Below are positions 10,521-23,479 of a stretch of DNA of 64,000 nt, piece after piece. The position numbers and the translations under genes are program-made. Origin of the DNA: Manihot esculenta. Its lineage: Eukaryota; Streptophyta; Magnoliopsida; Malpighiales; Euphorbiaceae. Location of the stretch: the NCBI RefSeq assembly GCF_001659605.2, contig NC_035170.2, forward strand, positions 25,082,920-25,146,919. Reading direction: 5' to 3'. The notes under the pieces were generated by a model. It was not told the DNA's origin. It did not search any database and saw nothing but the letters and a program-made list of their open reading frames with translations. Position 1 is the first letter of the stretch; each line of letters starts with the position of its first letter.

Positions 10521-11264
10521 TTCTTAAATTGTTGTATGCAATTGCAAACTATCAGTTTTTTATTTATACTTTTATTCTCATATTCTCATAATTTTTATAA
10601 ATTAAAAAAATATATGGATAAAAATTTTAAAATAAATAGAATAATTAAGTTAAATATTTATAATCATAAAAAAATTAAAAAATCAAATTGATTTATTTTT
10701 TTATACGAAAAAACACAAAAATCGATAGAACTGATAGATTACAGAAAGAAATATCATAAAGGGAATATCTTATATAAACTGAAGACTCCAACTCAACATC
10801 TTATACACTTCCTACACATTAAAGATACAAGAAAACCGATCAAACTATTGGCACAGAATTTATTTATTCTTTGGACTATGAATTTTAAATTGCTCACATG
10901 AAATCATTACTGAACAAATAATGTGTTTAAGCCTATCCAAAAGGTGAATTTGTTCTTCCAAAATTAGCAAGTAAACTAAATATAAGCCAGAATTTTTTTT
11001 TTACATCGTATGGCAGTTGCAGGATTGAAGTACAAATTAAAACTATGAAGAGCAGAAATTGGTTAATAATATGATAGCATATATGAATTCAACCCAATTA
11101 TGGAAGAAAATCCATGGTAGCTAAATGCTAAGCAGAATAAAGCAAAGTCATCCAATATGCACTTGCAGGAGTAAAATACATTGAACCATGATTTTATTTC
11201 TCCATTCTACAGGGAAAGCCTTCCAATTTTCTTTTCATGTCTTCCTGAAGCAGCTACTTCTCTT
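10521..11264. other. AT-rich spacer between the PUP array and the TNL gene
   Basis: No gene seen. Up to 11113 it is the end of the second duplication unit. The remaining 150 bp is unique and probably includes the 3' UTR of the TNL gene. Confidence 0.5.
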
Positions 11265-14200
11265 CTACTCATCTTTGTAGTATAGTGGATGGACTCCACA
11301 CTTTTCCACCTGAGGACAATTTGCGTTTCCTTCCTCTTGAACATTTGCACCAATGTAGCAATCAAGAATTTCAGCAGAGAATTCAAATGACACTTTATTG
11401 CACCAACATTCATTAAGCCAATCACTTTTCGCGACAATTGTATCATACCAGCGACAATCATACCACAGGAAGACATGCTTTGATCCATTGGATCTAGCTG
11501 GGAAATATTTCCAACTTTCTAGAGTGAAAATATGAGAACTATCCCCAGCATAATTGTTCTCAAAATTGCATTTGCAGGAAATAACTCCACGGGGGAAATC
11601 ACAAATAAAATGATCATCAAATGCAACAATTACGCATACAGCAAAACCCAGGAACCTATCATTTAGCCAATGGGGTGGCAAATGCTGAATAGTGACAGAA
11701 TTTCCAATACTTTTTCCTGTGAACCACTCTGGAATTTCAGAAGCAGGATAGGTGAAGCAAACAGAAGATGCAGGATAGAGCTCACGATTGTAACATTTAC
11801 CTCCCATTGCAAAATGCTGAATTTTCAGCTGCGCTCTTGCTACAATATCTCCCCATTTTTCATGATCCAATTTGTAGCAATTTGTAAATACAAAAGTCTC
11901 ATCAGTCAATGAATTGCTGTACCCCTGCTCAAATAGTTGCTTAAGACCAGATATTGATTCCAATGATACACAATCACGTGCATTCACATACTTTATTCGA
12001 GGTGGTAGCTCTGGTAAAGATTGAAGCTGCTTGCAGCTACTCACATTAAGCCATCTCAGTTTAGAAAGGTGTTCAATGTCTGCAGATATTCGATCAAAAC
12101 TGTTCCCACTTAGATTCAGCTCTACTATAGAAGATAAGTACTTTAATTCAGCAGGTAATTTTAATAGATTGCACCCTCTTGCTCTAAGCTCCTCCAAAAA
12201 ATGCAGATTCTTAATGTTCTTTGGTAGATTTTCAAGTTTTGAACAATCAGAGAGGTCCAGCACTTGAAGAGCTTTCAAATTGCAGATGCTTTCTGAAAGG
12301 TTAACAATAGGTGTTTCATCTAAATCAAGGTGCTGCAAATGATCCATGGTCTCTAAGATTTCAGGAAAAGTATCTAGACTTGTGCAGCCAGATAGAATAA
12401 AAATTTCAAGGGACTTCAACTTGCAAATGGTGCTTGGAAGACACTTAAGCTTTGTGCAGCTTTTCATATTCAATATTACAAGTTTGCTGAGGCACTCAAT
12501 TGACAGGGGCACTTCTTCTATTGCAGTCTCATTTAAATATAGGTATCTAACATTTCTTGAAACCTCAGGAAATTTATTGAGATTTGAGCAGCCATAAAGA
12601 TCAAGAGTCTTAAGGGATGGCAGATCCACATTAGTTGGAAGGCTGCTAATGTTTTTGCTGTGCTTCAGACTCATGACAGTTAGCTTGTTAAGTTGGCTGA
12701 TTGTTGAGGGAACCTAAGGCAATATGACAAATAAACTAAAAGTCTTCAACCTCATGATTTAGTCTAATTAATAAAAGAAACAATATATGATAGAAGATTA
12801 TACCTTTGCCCCTTCCCATGGCATTTCAACTTTGCTACAAGGCAAGTTCAGCTCAACAAGGTTCGTCGGTAAATTGGCAGGAAGAGATGCTAATGGGTAT
12901 CCATCCCAATAAAGATACCGCAGCTCACGAGGAAGAGAATCCAGACCTGTAGGAAGTTGCAGTTTACACTCTTCTTCAAAGTCGCCATGATTACTAGACA
13001 TGCGGAATATGAGAAATTTAAGATTAGACATCCTTGCAAAGGCATTTGGATTTAATTCTAACTTTTGTATTCTAGACGTATCTAGTATTATGCCTTCAAT
13101 TGCTTCAGTTCCCTAACAATCAAGAATAGAGGACACACAAGTTAGAATTTACTTTATCTATCTTGATACTTAAGCTAAAGCTAGCATGTGATGAGATGAA
13201 AGTTAATACATTTTAATCTTACATTATTTTCCTCAAATACTTTGTAGATGTCATCATGATTCCATAACCTGCTGCGCTCGCTTGGCCTCTTGGATTCTCG
13301 TCGAACAATTTCCCTACCCACTTCTCGTAATAAATCATGCATTTTTAGTTTATTGTTTTTAATAGTTACAAGAGACTTATCTACAAGGGTACCTATTCCA
13401 ATATCTGTAGAGAAGCCACAGCCATCTAGTGCCCGTACCACACTGTCTCTATCCTCACCTTCAAACAAACATGCAATATGAAGAAAGATATGCTGCTCTT
13501 CCTCATCCAGATTATCATAAGAAAGTTTCAACACATGTTGAATATTCATTTGAGGACCTTTTTCTAGTTTCTTTAGTGCACTTTCCCATTCTATTTTGCT
13601 CTTATCGAATAACATGGAACCCAAAACTTTTAGTGCTAAAGGATTACCTCTAGCATATCTGACCACCAAATTTGACAGGAACACAAAATCATCCAAGGGA
13701 TTGCTTTGCTTGAAGGCATTCCTGCTAAAAAGATGAAGAGCTTCACTATAATTTAATTCCTTAACTTCATACATGACGTCAACCCTTTTTCTGAGCACTT
13801 GCTTATCTCTACTTGTTATGATAATTCTACTTCCTGTACCAAACCAACAATGATCTCCAGCCAAAAATTCCAGTTGTTCTGTATTATTCACATCATCAAG
13901 AACAATTAGAACCTTTTTACGATGGAGCATATCCTTAAAATAAGAAGATTCGATATCAGGTGTATTTATTCTGACTTCTCTTTCCTGTAGAACTTTTGAA
14001 AGAAGCTCCTCTCCTAAACGAGTCAATCCCCCACTTTTTTCTGATTCTTTCCCAATATTTGCAAGAAAGCAGCATCCTTCAAATTGGCATGCGATTTGCT
14101 TAAAAACAGCTCCAGCAACAGTTGTCTTACCTATACCACCCATACCCCAAATTCCTAGAATGCGAACATCAGAAAACCCAATGAGTAACAGTGCTTTGAT

Positions 14201-16004
14201 GTGCTCAACTTGTGAATCTATCCCCACTAATGAGTCTGAAACACTTGGTGATACTTGTTTGACTCTTTTCCAAACATCATTGACAATTTTGTCGACAAGT
14301 TCAGACTCCTGCCTGCAAATATAATAATATGAAGTTGTATAAACTAGAGCAATCAATCATATTGCTTCTTCATTTCCAGTGTTCTGTTTAAAAGGATAAG
14401 GGGCAAAATGACTTAGTTGTCCGATAATATGCAAGCAAATATACGGCACATTAATTAGAACTTGGATACTGTTTAAGTTGACACTTTCTTACTTTAAGCA
14501 ACCATATCTGCATATGATGTTAAGGCATGTTATCATTTCCAAAAGAAGCTAATATGCATTATACCATCAACATCACGCAGCAATTACTACGAGAAAAGAA
14601 AATTTGATGGATTATACATGTTAAATGTAACATAGTTTTAACAAATACAGTTTAGTGTCTCTTTCAATAATTTTACTGTCTATTTAGCATTTGCTTTTGG
14701 AACTATTATTAAGAAAAGAATTATATTGAATTTGTTGACTAGAGGCCATTGAAAAGTTCATTTTTATGGTAAACTTAACATGTTATAGCCATAAAAGTAA
14801 CTCTTTGCAATAACATATAAAGGGAGTTTCTATGTCAAAAAAGCAATTTTCAATCTCAGTAAAGATGATTAGAGTAAAGCTATTTGAACATGACTCTGAA
14901 TCACGAACTATGATTCACCATCTAAAATTAGTTCAAATGATTCAGATCAACTATACCATTTTCACGATGTTTTTCTCCCCTTTTTCTTTTGATCCCATCT
15001 CTTCATGGAAATAAAGCAAGACAATAAGCTAATCGAGGAAAGAAGCAATGACATATGATTCTCATGTATATAGGAAAAGATCCAAGAAGAGGCCTATGGG
15101 TGTATTTATAATAAAAAGTGAATAAAAGTGGCAAGCAAAAGAAACGGAAAATCTAATACCAAAAAGGAGTGCAAACAGAAGAGTGTCTATGTTTCAACAT
15201 AAATGTTCTCAAACAAAGTAAATATGAAAATTTGATAAGTTTACCTAATTATGTGCGAATCATGCCCAGCTAGATTGGCTACTTTGGTCAAGGCAATTTT
15301 CCACCTTTTCACCTTGTCTAATTTCTCCCTGAAATCTTTCTCAGTTCTAGCATCTCTGCAAATGATTCAAATTTCTTCGTCAGTTTTGTATATATTTTAA
15401 CAACTTATAGCAAGTATTAACAACCGCTCTATTATCCTAGGAATATTACTAAATCAATTGACCAGGCAAGCCCCTCGTAGATCTCTTGCTACAAAGAGAA
15501 AAAGGAATTATACCTAATAACTCGAAAACTGGGCGAGATTAAATTGGCCGCTTTAATCAAGGAAGTCTTCCACCCTTGCACTGTGTCTAACTTCTTCTTG
15601 GCCTCATTTTCATGCCTACGAAGTGCTACTGCAAAGATTCCAGTTTCTGGCTCTAATACATCTGATGGATTTACATGGAAAAATATAGGTATAACTATTT
15701 GTCCATAGCACTCATGACATTCCATTATCTTTTCAAGTTCATCCAAGCAATAAGTTGAAGATGCATAGTTTTTTGAGAAAATGATAACTGAAGATTTTGA
15801 CTCTTCAATAATTCTCATTAGTGTTGATGTGATTTCTTCTCCTCTTCTAAGTTCATCATCAATAAAAGTTCTGATTGATTTTCTGCCCAAAGCAGAATGG
15901 AGATGGCTAATAAAATTGTTTCGAGTGTCTGCACCTCTGAAGCTCAAGAAAACATCATACTTGCAATTTTGAGTGGAGGCAGAAGCAGAGAAAGCAGATG
16001 CCAT
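11265..16004 (-). CDS. TIR-NBS-LRR immune receptor, five exons
   Basis: Exons at 16004-15514, 15355-15245, 14312-13223, 13112-12804 and 12713-11265 join in frame to 3450 nt, 1149 residues. Exon 1 is the TIR domain: DVFLSFRGADTR near residue 18 and SSTYCLDELEKI, which holds the glutamate of TIR NADases and has Y where W is usual. Exon 2 (37 codons) repeats the end of the TIR. Exon 3 is the NB-ARC: P-loop GMGGIGKTT near 257, KKVLIVLDDV, GTGSRIIITSRD, GNPLALKVLG and MHDLLREVGREIV. Exon 4 starts GTEAIEGIILDTS and carries the first LRR-type segment. Exon 5 has leucine-rich repeats, then a post-LRR C-JID domain (ASEIPEWF to KCGVHPLYY). Known members of the family are intracellular receptors that sense pathogen effectors and signal through TIR-made nucleotides and EDS1. 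The gene looks intact. The recognised pathogen cannot be inferred. Confidence 0.92.
15245..15355 (-). other. Duplicated TIR-end exon inside the TNL gene
   Basis: A 111-nt exon flanked by AG and GT, with phase-2 introns on both sides. It encodes KLDKVKRWKIALTKVANLAG-like sequence followed by HIIR. The end of exon 1 encodes KKLDTVQGWKTSLIKAANLI followed by RVIR. The two are clearly related, so this is a copy of the last part of the TIR coding region. Because it is a multiple of three and both introns share a phase, skipping it would keep the frame. Confidence 0.8.
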
Positions 16005-17049
16005 GGAGAAGTTGATGGATACTGAGTTGGTGTGTCAAAATGATCTATAGAGAGAGAGAGAGAGTTGAGACAGAGTAATGCTAAACAATAAAGCTTACCA
16101 CCATTGATATAAGCCACAAAATTTTGAACTTTCAATCATAAAAATAAAAAATGAAACACTTTTTAAGCAACAAGAATTTCGAAACCACCCTTTTTTTTTT
16201 ATCTTTTTCCTTACCACGAAATTTCATTGCTTCTTCGGGAGGTTGTCGATCAAAATGTCGCCTTTTACCACAAATGCCAAAAGTCAACAATCATCCTCTG
16301 ATAATTTTTCAAAAATTAATTTCCCCTTGTGATCAAAAGCTCCTCAACTTTCAATGATTTTTTTTTCTTATTTGATCCGGTCCTTGAAGAATCTTAAAAG
16401 TGCTACTAATTTCTTGATATTGACAGCTGCTGCACATGGATGAATGCTTGGCGCTTAGGCTACTAAAATACTAGTTGACTGATGAAATGGAGACTATGCG
16501 ATCCATTATTAAAGTCCAGAGCAGTTTCACCACAATTCCCTTTCATTGCATATCCGAATTAGCATAGTCCCTGTACAGAAAATAGTCATATTTTCTTTTA
16601 GACATTTGAACAAACATAACTTCAGCATCAAGTTCCCCTGCACATCATTCCCATTTGGCAAAAAGGCGCTTTGTATCCTCGAATTGTGCAGTCCCTTACT
16701 CTTTTTTAGAAAAAAAAAAAATTAAATAAAGGAACTTCTAGCCAATTCAGAACAAAAGAATGAATGAAACAATTTTCTATTCCATTACAAACTCAATTGG
16801 CTTGAGCACCAAGGCCGAATAAAACAGAGAAATCATATAATTAGAAATAATTTAGTAGAAATAAAATAAATTATTATCTGTTAAAAATTAAAATAATATA
16901 TTTATAACTATCTCCCTTTTTAATCAATTTGCTCATAATAAGATTTTTTTTTTTAATTTAAGTATTTAAACGAAAGTTTTTTATTTTTATTACTTAAACA
17001 CGTTTAAAACTCATGCCAAACAGTCTTAAAAATATTTTAATGAAACAGC
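16005..17049. other. Intergenic DNA between the TNL and dioxygenase genes
   Basis: A short GA run at about 16050-16066 lies in the probable 5' leader of the TNL gene. The rest is AT-rich with poly-T and poly-A runs (near 16190 and 16710). I see no gene, and no promoter box I would trust. Confidence 0.5.
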
Positions 17050-19328
17050 TCAAATTCGAATTCTGTCCAAGTTACATTTCCCATCAAGGTTGCTGCTTTG
17101 TTGAAGTTGCAAGTAGTCCTTATATTTGATGCCAGTATATGCTGCTGCCTTCTTTTCACTTTCTAATAACTCTGGAGCTGGGCTAACTACTGTATCCAGT
17201 GATGGTCCATGTGCTATGGCTATGGATATTCTTGTAACTTTGTTGTTCACCGCAGCTCTGTGTAGAACACTTCTGTACTTTCCATTACTTAAAATCTATC
17301 AACAAAAATGAAATCGTCAGAATCACGAAAAAACTGCTGGACTAAAACTGATTCAAATAAATTTTCGACTCATTTTTCATATGACTTAATAAAAATTAAC
17401 TCAAATTATTTAGTAGTTTTAAACTAGCTATTTCTATATAATATCCCTAACTCGGGAATGGAATCCAACATTTTTTCTCCCTCAATTTTGCGACATTTTT
17501 ATAGCAGCTCTACTATGTTGTATGTGCTATGTTGAATTGAGTACACTTACTAAAGTAGGACCAGACTCTCAATATAATGATTTGCTAGTAGCTTAGATGA
17601 CTCCATCTCATCCAATGATCATTGGCTTCTCCCACCTCGGGTGAAGGTAGACCCGGATATAGAATGTAGACCCAAAACTCATCAGAACCCTCTAAAACAA
17701 ACCGATCCAACGTCACATGCTTCAGCTCGTGTCTAAAGCAGACCGGACTGGCTACACACGCAGGTCCACTAGATGATAGCCTAGTCCGGTGACACAATAA
17801 GGGTAAGAGAGCAGGCCCAGTCACCTCGCAGCCATTTTAACATGCGCATCGGGAGAATTAAATGGCCGCCTTACAGAGAGAAGTATGCTTGTACAAGTCT
17901 GAGTGAAAGGAGTAATTTCTCCAGTTAAGCTCACTCTTAAACCCTATTTTCTAGATTTCAGACTATATTTTTTACATCTCAGATTTTCTTTTTTACCAAT
18001 TAGTCCCATATAATTTTTATAATTCCGAATAGTTCTTATGCCAATTATAATAACCCGAGTAAAACCGACTTAAATAACTTTTGAACAAAGTAAAAACATG
18101 TACACATAATAGTAAAAAAATGTATACAAAAATTATGTAGGCTAATTTTAACTCAGGCTGTTATAGAGATCCAACAAGATATGAAGATACCTTTTTTCCT
18201 AAATAAGGAACAAGTTACCTTTATGAAGAAGAGAGTATTATATATAAGAAAGCATGAAAAGGAATGCACCTCAAGGTGATCTCCAATGTTAACTAGAATG
18301 GAGTTAGGGATGCCATTTACGTTGACCCACTTCCCTTCATGTTGCACTTGAAGTCCACTGATTCCATTATGAATTAGGAGCGTTAAGAGGCCATGATCTG
18401 AATGAGGAGGCATGCCCATTGCAATTTCTGGCTGTGGACAAGGTGGATAGAAGTTTGCTGCAATCACTTGTAGACCTTGTTCCAAGTTCATTGCCTTCTG
18501 TATATAATTGGGTCCCAATCCCAGGCTCTCTGATATTCCTCTTAGCAGCTCTCTTGCTATTTCTCTAGTTCTTGTGGAGTACTCTAATGAAGTCTCACTG
18601 CATTAATAAAGTCATAGACAACACATCAATTTAGACCTTTGAGGACTTTTATCAAAAAGGTGGGAGTTGGAAAAAATTTTGTCAATAGGAGAGGAGAAAA
18701 AAAAATATTTGTCAAGATTGATTTTTACCATGGTGATAAAACACCGTTCACTAATTACCTGAACGCTGCAGGTTTATTGGGAGAGTGAAACACAGGCCAC
18801 GAAATAATCTTGAGAAAATCCTTCCAAAAGAAAACCTCATCAACTGAAGCATTAAAGCTGGTTCCACACCTTATTGGATCCAACACATGCTTCCCTCTGT
18901 ACTCTTCTTTCTCCTCTTCAGGGAGATCAAAGAATCCTCTACAAACATCAATCATTGATCTCACCAGTCTCTCTGGGACTCCATGGTTGATCACCTGACC
19001 ACATCAATCCATCAAAATTTCAACATAATTGATGATATGAATATGGTGATAATTAACTGTGATTATCAGTTTACAGTACCATGAAGAAACCCCAATCCTT
19101 GCAGGCTTTGCCAAGGTCATCAATGGCTTTGGAACGTTGCTGAGGAGTTCCTGAAGTGAGAAGAGAGTAATCAATGGCAGGAAGCGACACTTGTGTATCT
19201 GAAACTACATGATCATGGGGATTAGGGGTGAAGGAGTAGATGGAGGGAATGGAGGTGAGCCCAGGTGATTCAGCTATTGTTTTAATGGTTGTGATCTTCT
19301 GTGGTAGAGTGGGAGCTGTTTCTGCCAT
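17050..19328 (-). CDS. 2-oxoglutarate/Fe(II)-dependent dioxygenase
   Basis: Exons at 19328-19080, 18994-18759, 18597-18270 and 17295-17050 join in frame to 1059 nt, 352 residues, typical of the plant DOXC class of soluble dioxygenases. These enzymes couple oxidation of a small molecule to conversion of 2-oxoglutarate to succinate. The N-terminal DIOX_N part includes LPAIDYSLL and ACKDWGFFMVINHGVP. The catalytic core has the iron ligands H227 and D229 (PHSDHGLLTLL) and H283 (VLHRAAVN), with the 2-oxoglutarate arginine in R293-I-S. All key residues are present. The N-terminus (TIAESPGLTSIPSIYSF) suggests the group related to flavanone 3-hydroxylase and DMR6-like oxygenases; the substrate is not determinable. 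The last intron (974 nt) contains a GC-richer repeat at about 17590-17890. Confidence 0.92.
17590..17890 (-). repeat. Unclassified dispersed repeat in a dioxygenase intron
   Basis: This block is noticeably richer in GC than its surroundings. Its reverse complement aligns with about 55260-55430: both share GGCCATTTAATTCTCC, then a CTGCGA-GTGACTGG segment, CTGCTCTC, and CCGGTCTG. Similarity is partial, so the two are old copies of one family. I see no coding content or clear ends and cannot classify it. Confidence 0.55.
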
Positions 19329-22065
19329 TGAGAAGAGGAAACTGTAGTTGAAAAAGAAGAGAGGTGTGTCTGTCCAGATAAGAAAGGAGTTTCTATGTAA
19401 TATCACTAAATTAAATAAATAAATAAATAATATTTTTTAAGAACAAAGTTTCTTTATTATTTTACATTTTAATCCTTGCTTTTTTTAATGAAAAACTTAT
19501 TTAATTTTTAAAACTTTATTCTATTAATAAATAGGTTTGTTGAATTATAATAATTTAATTAAATTTTATTTTTTATAATAATTTTGTTTTTTAATTTTAA
19601 TATATAAGAATTAGCTTTATAATTTTAATATTTATAACAATTTAATTTTTGAATTTAAATTGATTTATTTAATTAAAAGTTAATTAATGATAAAATTTAG
19701 CAAAATGATTATTTTATTATGAAAAAAAGTAACAATTAAATTATGGCTTTTGTCAATCTCAAGAACACATCAACTAAATGATTATATATTCTAAACAAAT
19801 ATTAAATAATAAAAAAATATTTTTCAAATAGTGTCTGTCAGGTACTGTGCTTTGAAGATCAAAATTATTTTTCAAGAAAAAATTTATTATTTTACATGCG
19901 ATTAAAAAATTTCAATTTTTTTAATTATTTTTGTATTTTTATTACTAATAAAATTTAAATTATAAATATTTTTTATATTTTTATAGTTAATACACTTAAT
20001 TAGTTAAAGCTATAAAAAAAATTCTTTTTTAAAGGGATGATAATTAATCTAAATAATCTAAATATTTTGATCAAATTATATTTATAACCTACATTTTAAT
20101 TTTGGATAATTAAATAAAATTTTTAATATTTATCACAATTTTGTTTGTGAATTTAAATTAATTTTATTAAAATTTAATATCGTCATCCTCTCATCCTATT
20201 TAATATTTTTATTATTTTTTAATTTATATTTTTTACTTATTAATTAAAATAATTTAAATATTTTTATAAATCTACATCTGTATCGTAATTCTTTTACAAA
20301 ATAATCTAAATTTTTTAGAAAATCATATATTTCAGTATTTTAATATTAAATAATTGTGAAAATAATTATTAAAACACTCCGAAAATTAATGATTGCACCC
20401 TTAATTAAGGCATTCGCAGAAAAAAGAAAATCAAATTAATCAATATTTTTTTACAGTTTTAACCGTAATGTAGATGATAGGATCTAAATAAATTATAATA
20501 AAAAATAACGGATAAAGAAAATTAGAGTAGAGATAATATAATTAGAAAGAAATAAATAATTATTTTTTTCTAAACTAATTTTTTTTATATTTTTTATTAT
20601 CCTTCTATTTATTTAAATTTTATTATTTTTCTTGTAAAAACAAGTCACCAATCAATTTGATTTTTTTTAATGTTTTAATTAAGGATATCATCGCTAGTCT
20701 TTTGTATATTTTGATAATTATATTTTCGCTCTTTAAATTTTAAATATTAGAATATAAATATAAATTTATAAAATATTTAGTTTATTTTATTTAATAAATA
20801 AAAAAATTGAAATATAAATATAAAAGTACAAAAAGATTTAAATTATTTTATTGATAAAAATATAATTAAATTAAAAATGACGTGAAATAATATGTAATAT
20901 TTTTAAATTTTAACTAAAATTAATTTTAATTTATAGATAAAATTATTATAAATTTTAAAATTTTAATTTAATTTTTTAAAATTAAAAATTTAAGATATAA
21001 ATGACCAAAATATTTAGATTAATTGGGGTAATAGTTTTAAGGGAATTGGAGGTGAGCGGCGGAATAGAGCAAGTGGCCGACTATGTAAAATTTAATGTGT
21101 TTCGAGTTTTGCGGAGAGTGGCTAGAGTTGTTATTTATTTATTTTTTTATTTAAATTACTTTTTAATAAAATAATCATTAAATTCTAATTTTTTTAATAA
21201 TTAAAGTCTAACTTTTTCAAAAATTTAGATTATGTTTATATTAAAATTAAAATATATAATAACTCTAATAAAAATCTATAGTAACTAATTAAATTTATTT
21301 ATGAAAGTTCAATCTTATAATATAATCATTAGATAAATATAGCAACACCAACCTTTAAAAACGTTATTTAAAAATAATAGAAATTTTATAACTATAATTA
21401 TATTATAATTTTCTTCACACGATAATATAGTCTCATAAATTTTATTTTTATTTAATATTTAATTTAAAATTAAAGATAAATAATAAATTTTATATAATAT
21501 ATTTAAATATTTAAAATATATAAAAAATAATATTAAATTATAACCAGATTATAAACATATTACTAGCTAAAAGCTATCAATAACTTTTTTAAAGAGTTGA
21601 CATGCAGTAGTTTAATATTTTGATATGTAAAATTTTTTAATTATATTTTATTGTCTTTTATGCCTAATTTATTAATTTTAATTTATGATAATTTATTTTC
21701 ATTTAATTAGTGGTGGATTAAATTATTACTATTAATATTTATCTTTAGATGATTCATCGAGAAAAATAAATTTCTATATAATTATTTTTGATATTGCATA
21801 GATGCAACGATGAAAAAACATATATAAATGTTGCAGTTTTATAAATATTTTTACTAGATAATTTTTTTAAAAAAATTATTAGAATATTAGTTTTTTTTCC
21901 TGAAAATTTAGAAAGTGTAGACTAAAATTACTCAATTTCTAATTTCTATTTCTACACTATTAGATTTATACAAATTTTAACTGAAAAAAAACTCTTTCAT
22001 CTCATAATTTTTTATCTACTTTATTTTTTCAATATAAAATAATTTTTTTTAACTTTTCAATTACC

Positions 22066-22165
22066 CCATTAAATTTTATTAAATACTAAAAAATATTTTA
22101 AATATTTATTTTACACCATTAAATTTTATTAAATATTAAAAAATATTTTAAATATTTATTTTAAA
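22066..22165. repeat. 50-bp tandem duplication
   Basis: Two adjacent 50-bp units (22066-22115 and 22116-22165), nearly identical, each starting CCATTAAATTTTATT. Confidence 0.85.
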
Positions 22166-23039
22166 AAATAATAATTAATGAGATATTATTTTAAAAATGA
22201 AACAAAATTAAGGGTTATAATATTCAATTTATACGTTATTAGTTACTATATCTTTTATTCCATAATTTTGATTATTTTTCTTCTTTTAATTATTTCAAAA
22301 ATATTATCCATTTTTCTTTTTTACTTCAAAATTATTATACACTTTTATTTTTTACATCATAATAACATATAAATTAAATATTTTAACCTAATTTAATTTA
22401 ATTTTATTTCTAATTTAACTTTTCATTAATTTTTTTAATAATATTTAAAATATTATTTTTTATTTAATAATTTTTTTAAAATGAGAATTGGGTATTAGAG
22501 ATTAGAATGTGAGATTTCTCGATTTACTTACTACCAGCGTAAGCATATGACTGCTATTTAATAAAATTTAATATTTTAATATTAATATAATTGAAAAATT
22601 AATAAAAAAAATATTTCCATGTATAGAAAAATAGAGTAGATAAAAGTTATGGTTCGGAAGATAATAGAAAATAATTTTTTAAAAATTTATATATAGAGAG
22701 AGAGGTCTATTGGCCCAATATGAGTTTTCATATTTATGAAAAGCTCTAATTTTTAAATTTATTATAATTATAGTAGCTTTTTAAATGATATGTTATATGT
22801 TATTGTTTTTATTATATAAACAATTTGATTAACTAGAATTAAATCTTAATTAAGATTATAAACTCTTAATTATATGAAATTTCTAAATTGTTACAATTAC
22901 AACATATTTAAAATATAAAATTTTTTTATTCAAATTTAAAAATATAGGCTATAAACGTGAAAATTCATAGAGTTGAGTTTTTTTGAACTAAAAGAACACA
23001 CATATATATATATAAATATATTTAATATGATTTCAAGAA

Positions 23040-23048
<9 letters not shown>

Positions 23049-23080
<32 letters not shown>
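23049..23080. repeat. (TA)n microsatellite
   Basis: About 16 perfect TA units, 46 bp before the inverted repeat that follows. Confidence 0.9.
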
Positions 23081-23081
<1 letters not shown>

Positions 23082-23125
23082 CATCAGACGTGCATTTGCG
23101 CGGTATTCATCTAGTATATGAGAAA

Positions 23126-23344
23126 AGTTGGCCAAATATGCCATTATAGTTTCCCATGTATCAGAAACCACAAGGGATTCGTAGTTTCGATCATGATCAG
23201 ATTGAATGTCGGGTGAGATATAAATGCCCTGTGGTTTCTGATACGTCGGAAACTACAATGGCATTCAATTTGATCATGATCGACGCTATGAACACCTTGT
23301 GGTTTCTGATACGTGGGAAACTGAAATGGCAGATTTGGCCAACT
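23126..23344. mobile_element. MITE-like 219-bp inverted repeat
   Basis: The two halves are imperfect inverted copies. The left arm begins AGTTGGCCAAAT and the right arm ends ATTTGGCCAACT. Pairing continues for about 87 nt per arm through TATCAGAAACCACAAGG and TCGATCATGATCA. The motif TATCAGAAACCACA occurs three times, in alternating orientation. No target duplication is obvious, so a non-transposon inverted duplication is possible. It ends about 135 bp before the ATG of the MATH gene. Confidence 0.65.
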
Positions 23345-23479
23345 GCGCTGCATGGAGAAGCTCAATGGTTTAGTGATTAATTACCTGAAAGCTTAAAAGT
23401 TTTACACTCGTCAATTCCCAAACATTAGCTCCACGGATACCCTTCTCCTTGTTTTGTTAGTTTCAGAGAATAACCAGCT

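Larger units (their letters stand above)
4834..11113. repeat. Tandem segmental duplication unit, second copy
   Basis: Positions 6439-11113 match 1-4833 almost base for base, apart from indels near 3.1-3.6/9.5-9.7 kb and 4.65/10.75-10.98 kb. Similarity ends abruptly after the shared motif near 4833 and 11113. The first copy then runs into the PUP2 3' flank, and the second into unique DNA next to the TNL gene. The simplest reading is a head-to-tail duplication of about 6.3 kb. Each unit would hold one PUP2-type and one PUP1/PUP3-type gene, and the first unit's PUP2-type gene would lie left of position 1. Confidence 0.85.
19329..23125. other. AT-rich intergenic DNA
   Basis: Nearly 3.8 kb of very AT-rich DNA with no gene I can support. 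It holds a 50-bp tandem duplication at 22066-22165 and a (TA)n run at about 23049-23080. Confidence 0.6.

Noticed and set aside
17585..17824. A 79-codon open frame inside the dioxygenase intron
   Set aside because: It lies in the unclassified repeat, and the related copy at 55 kb does not preserve the frame.
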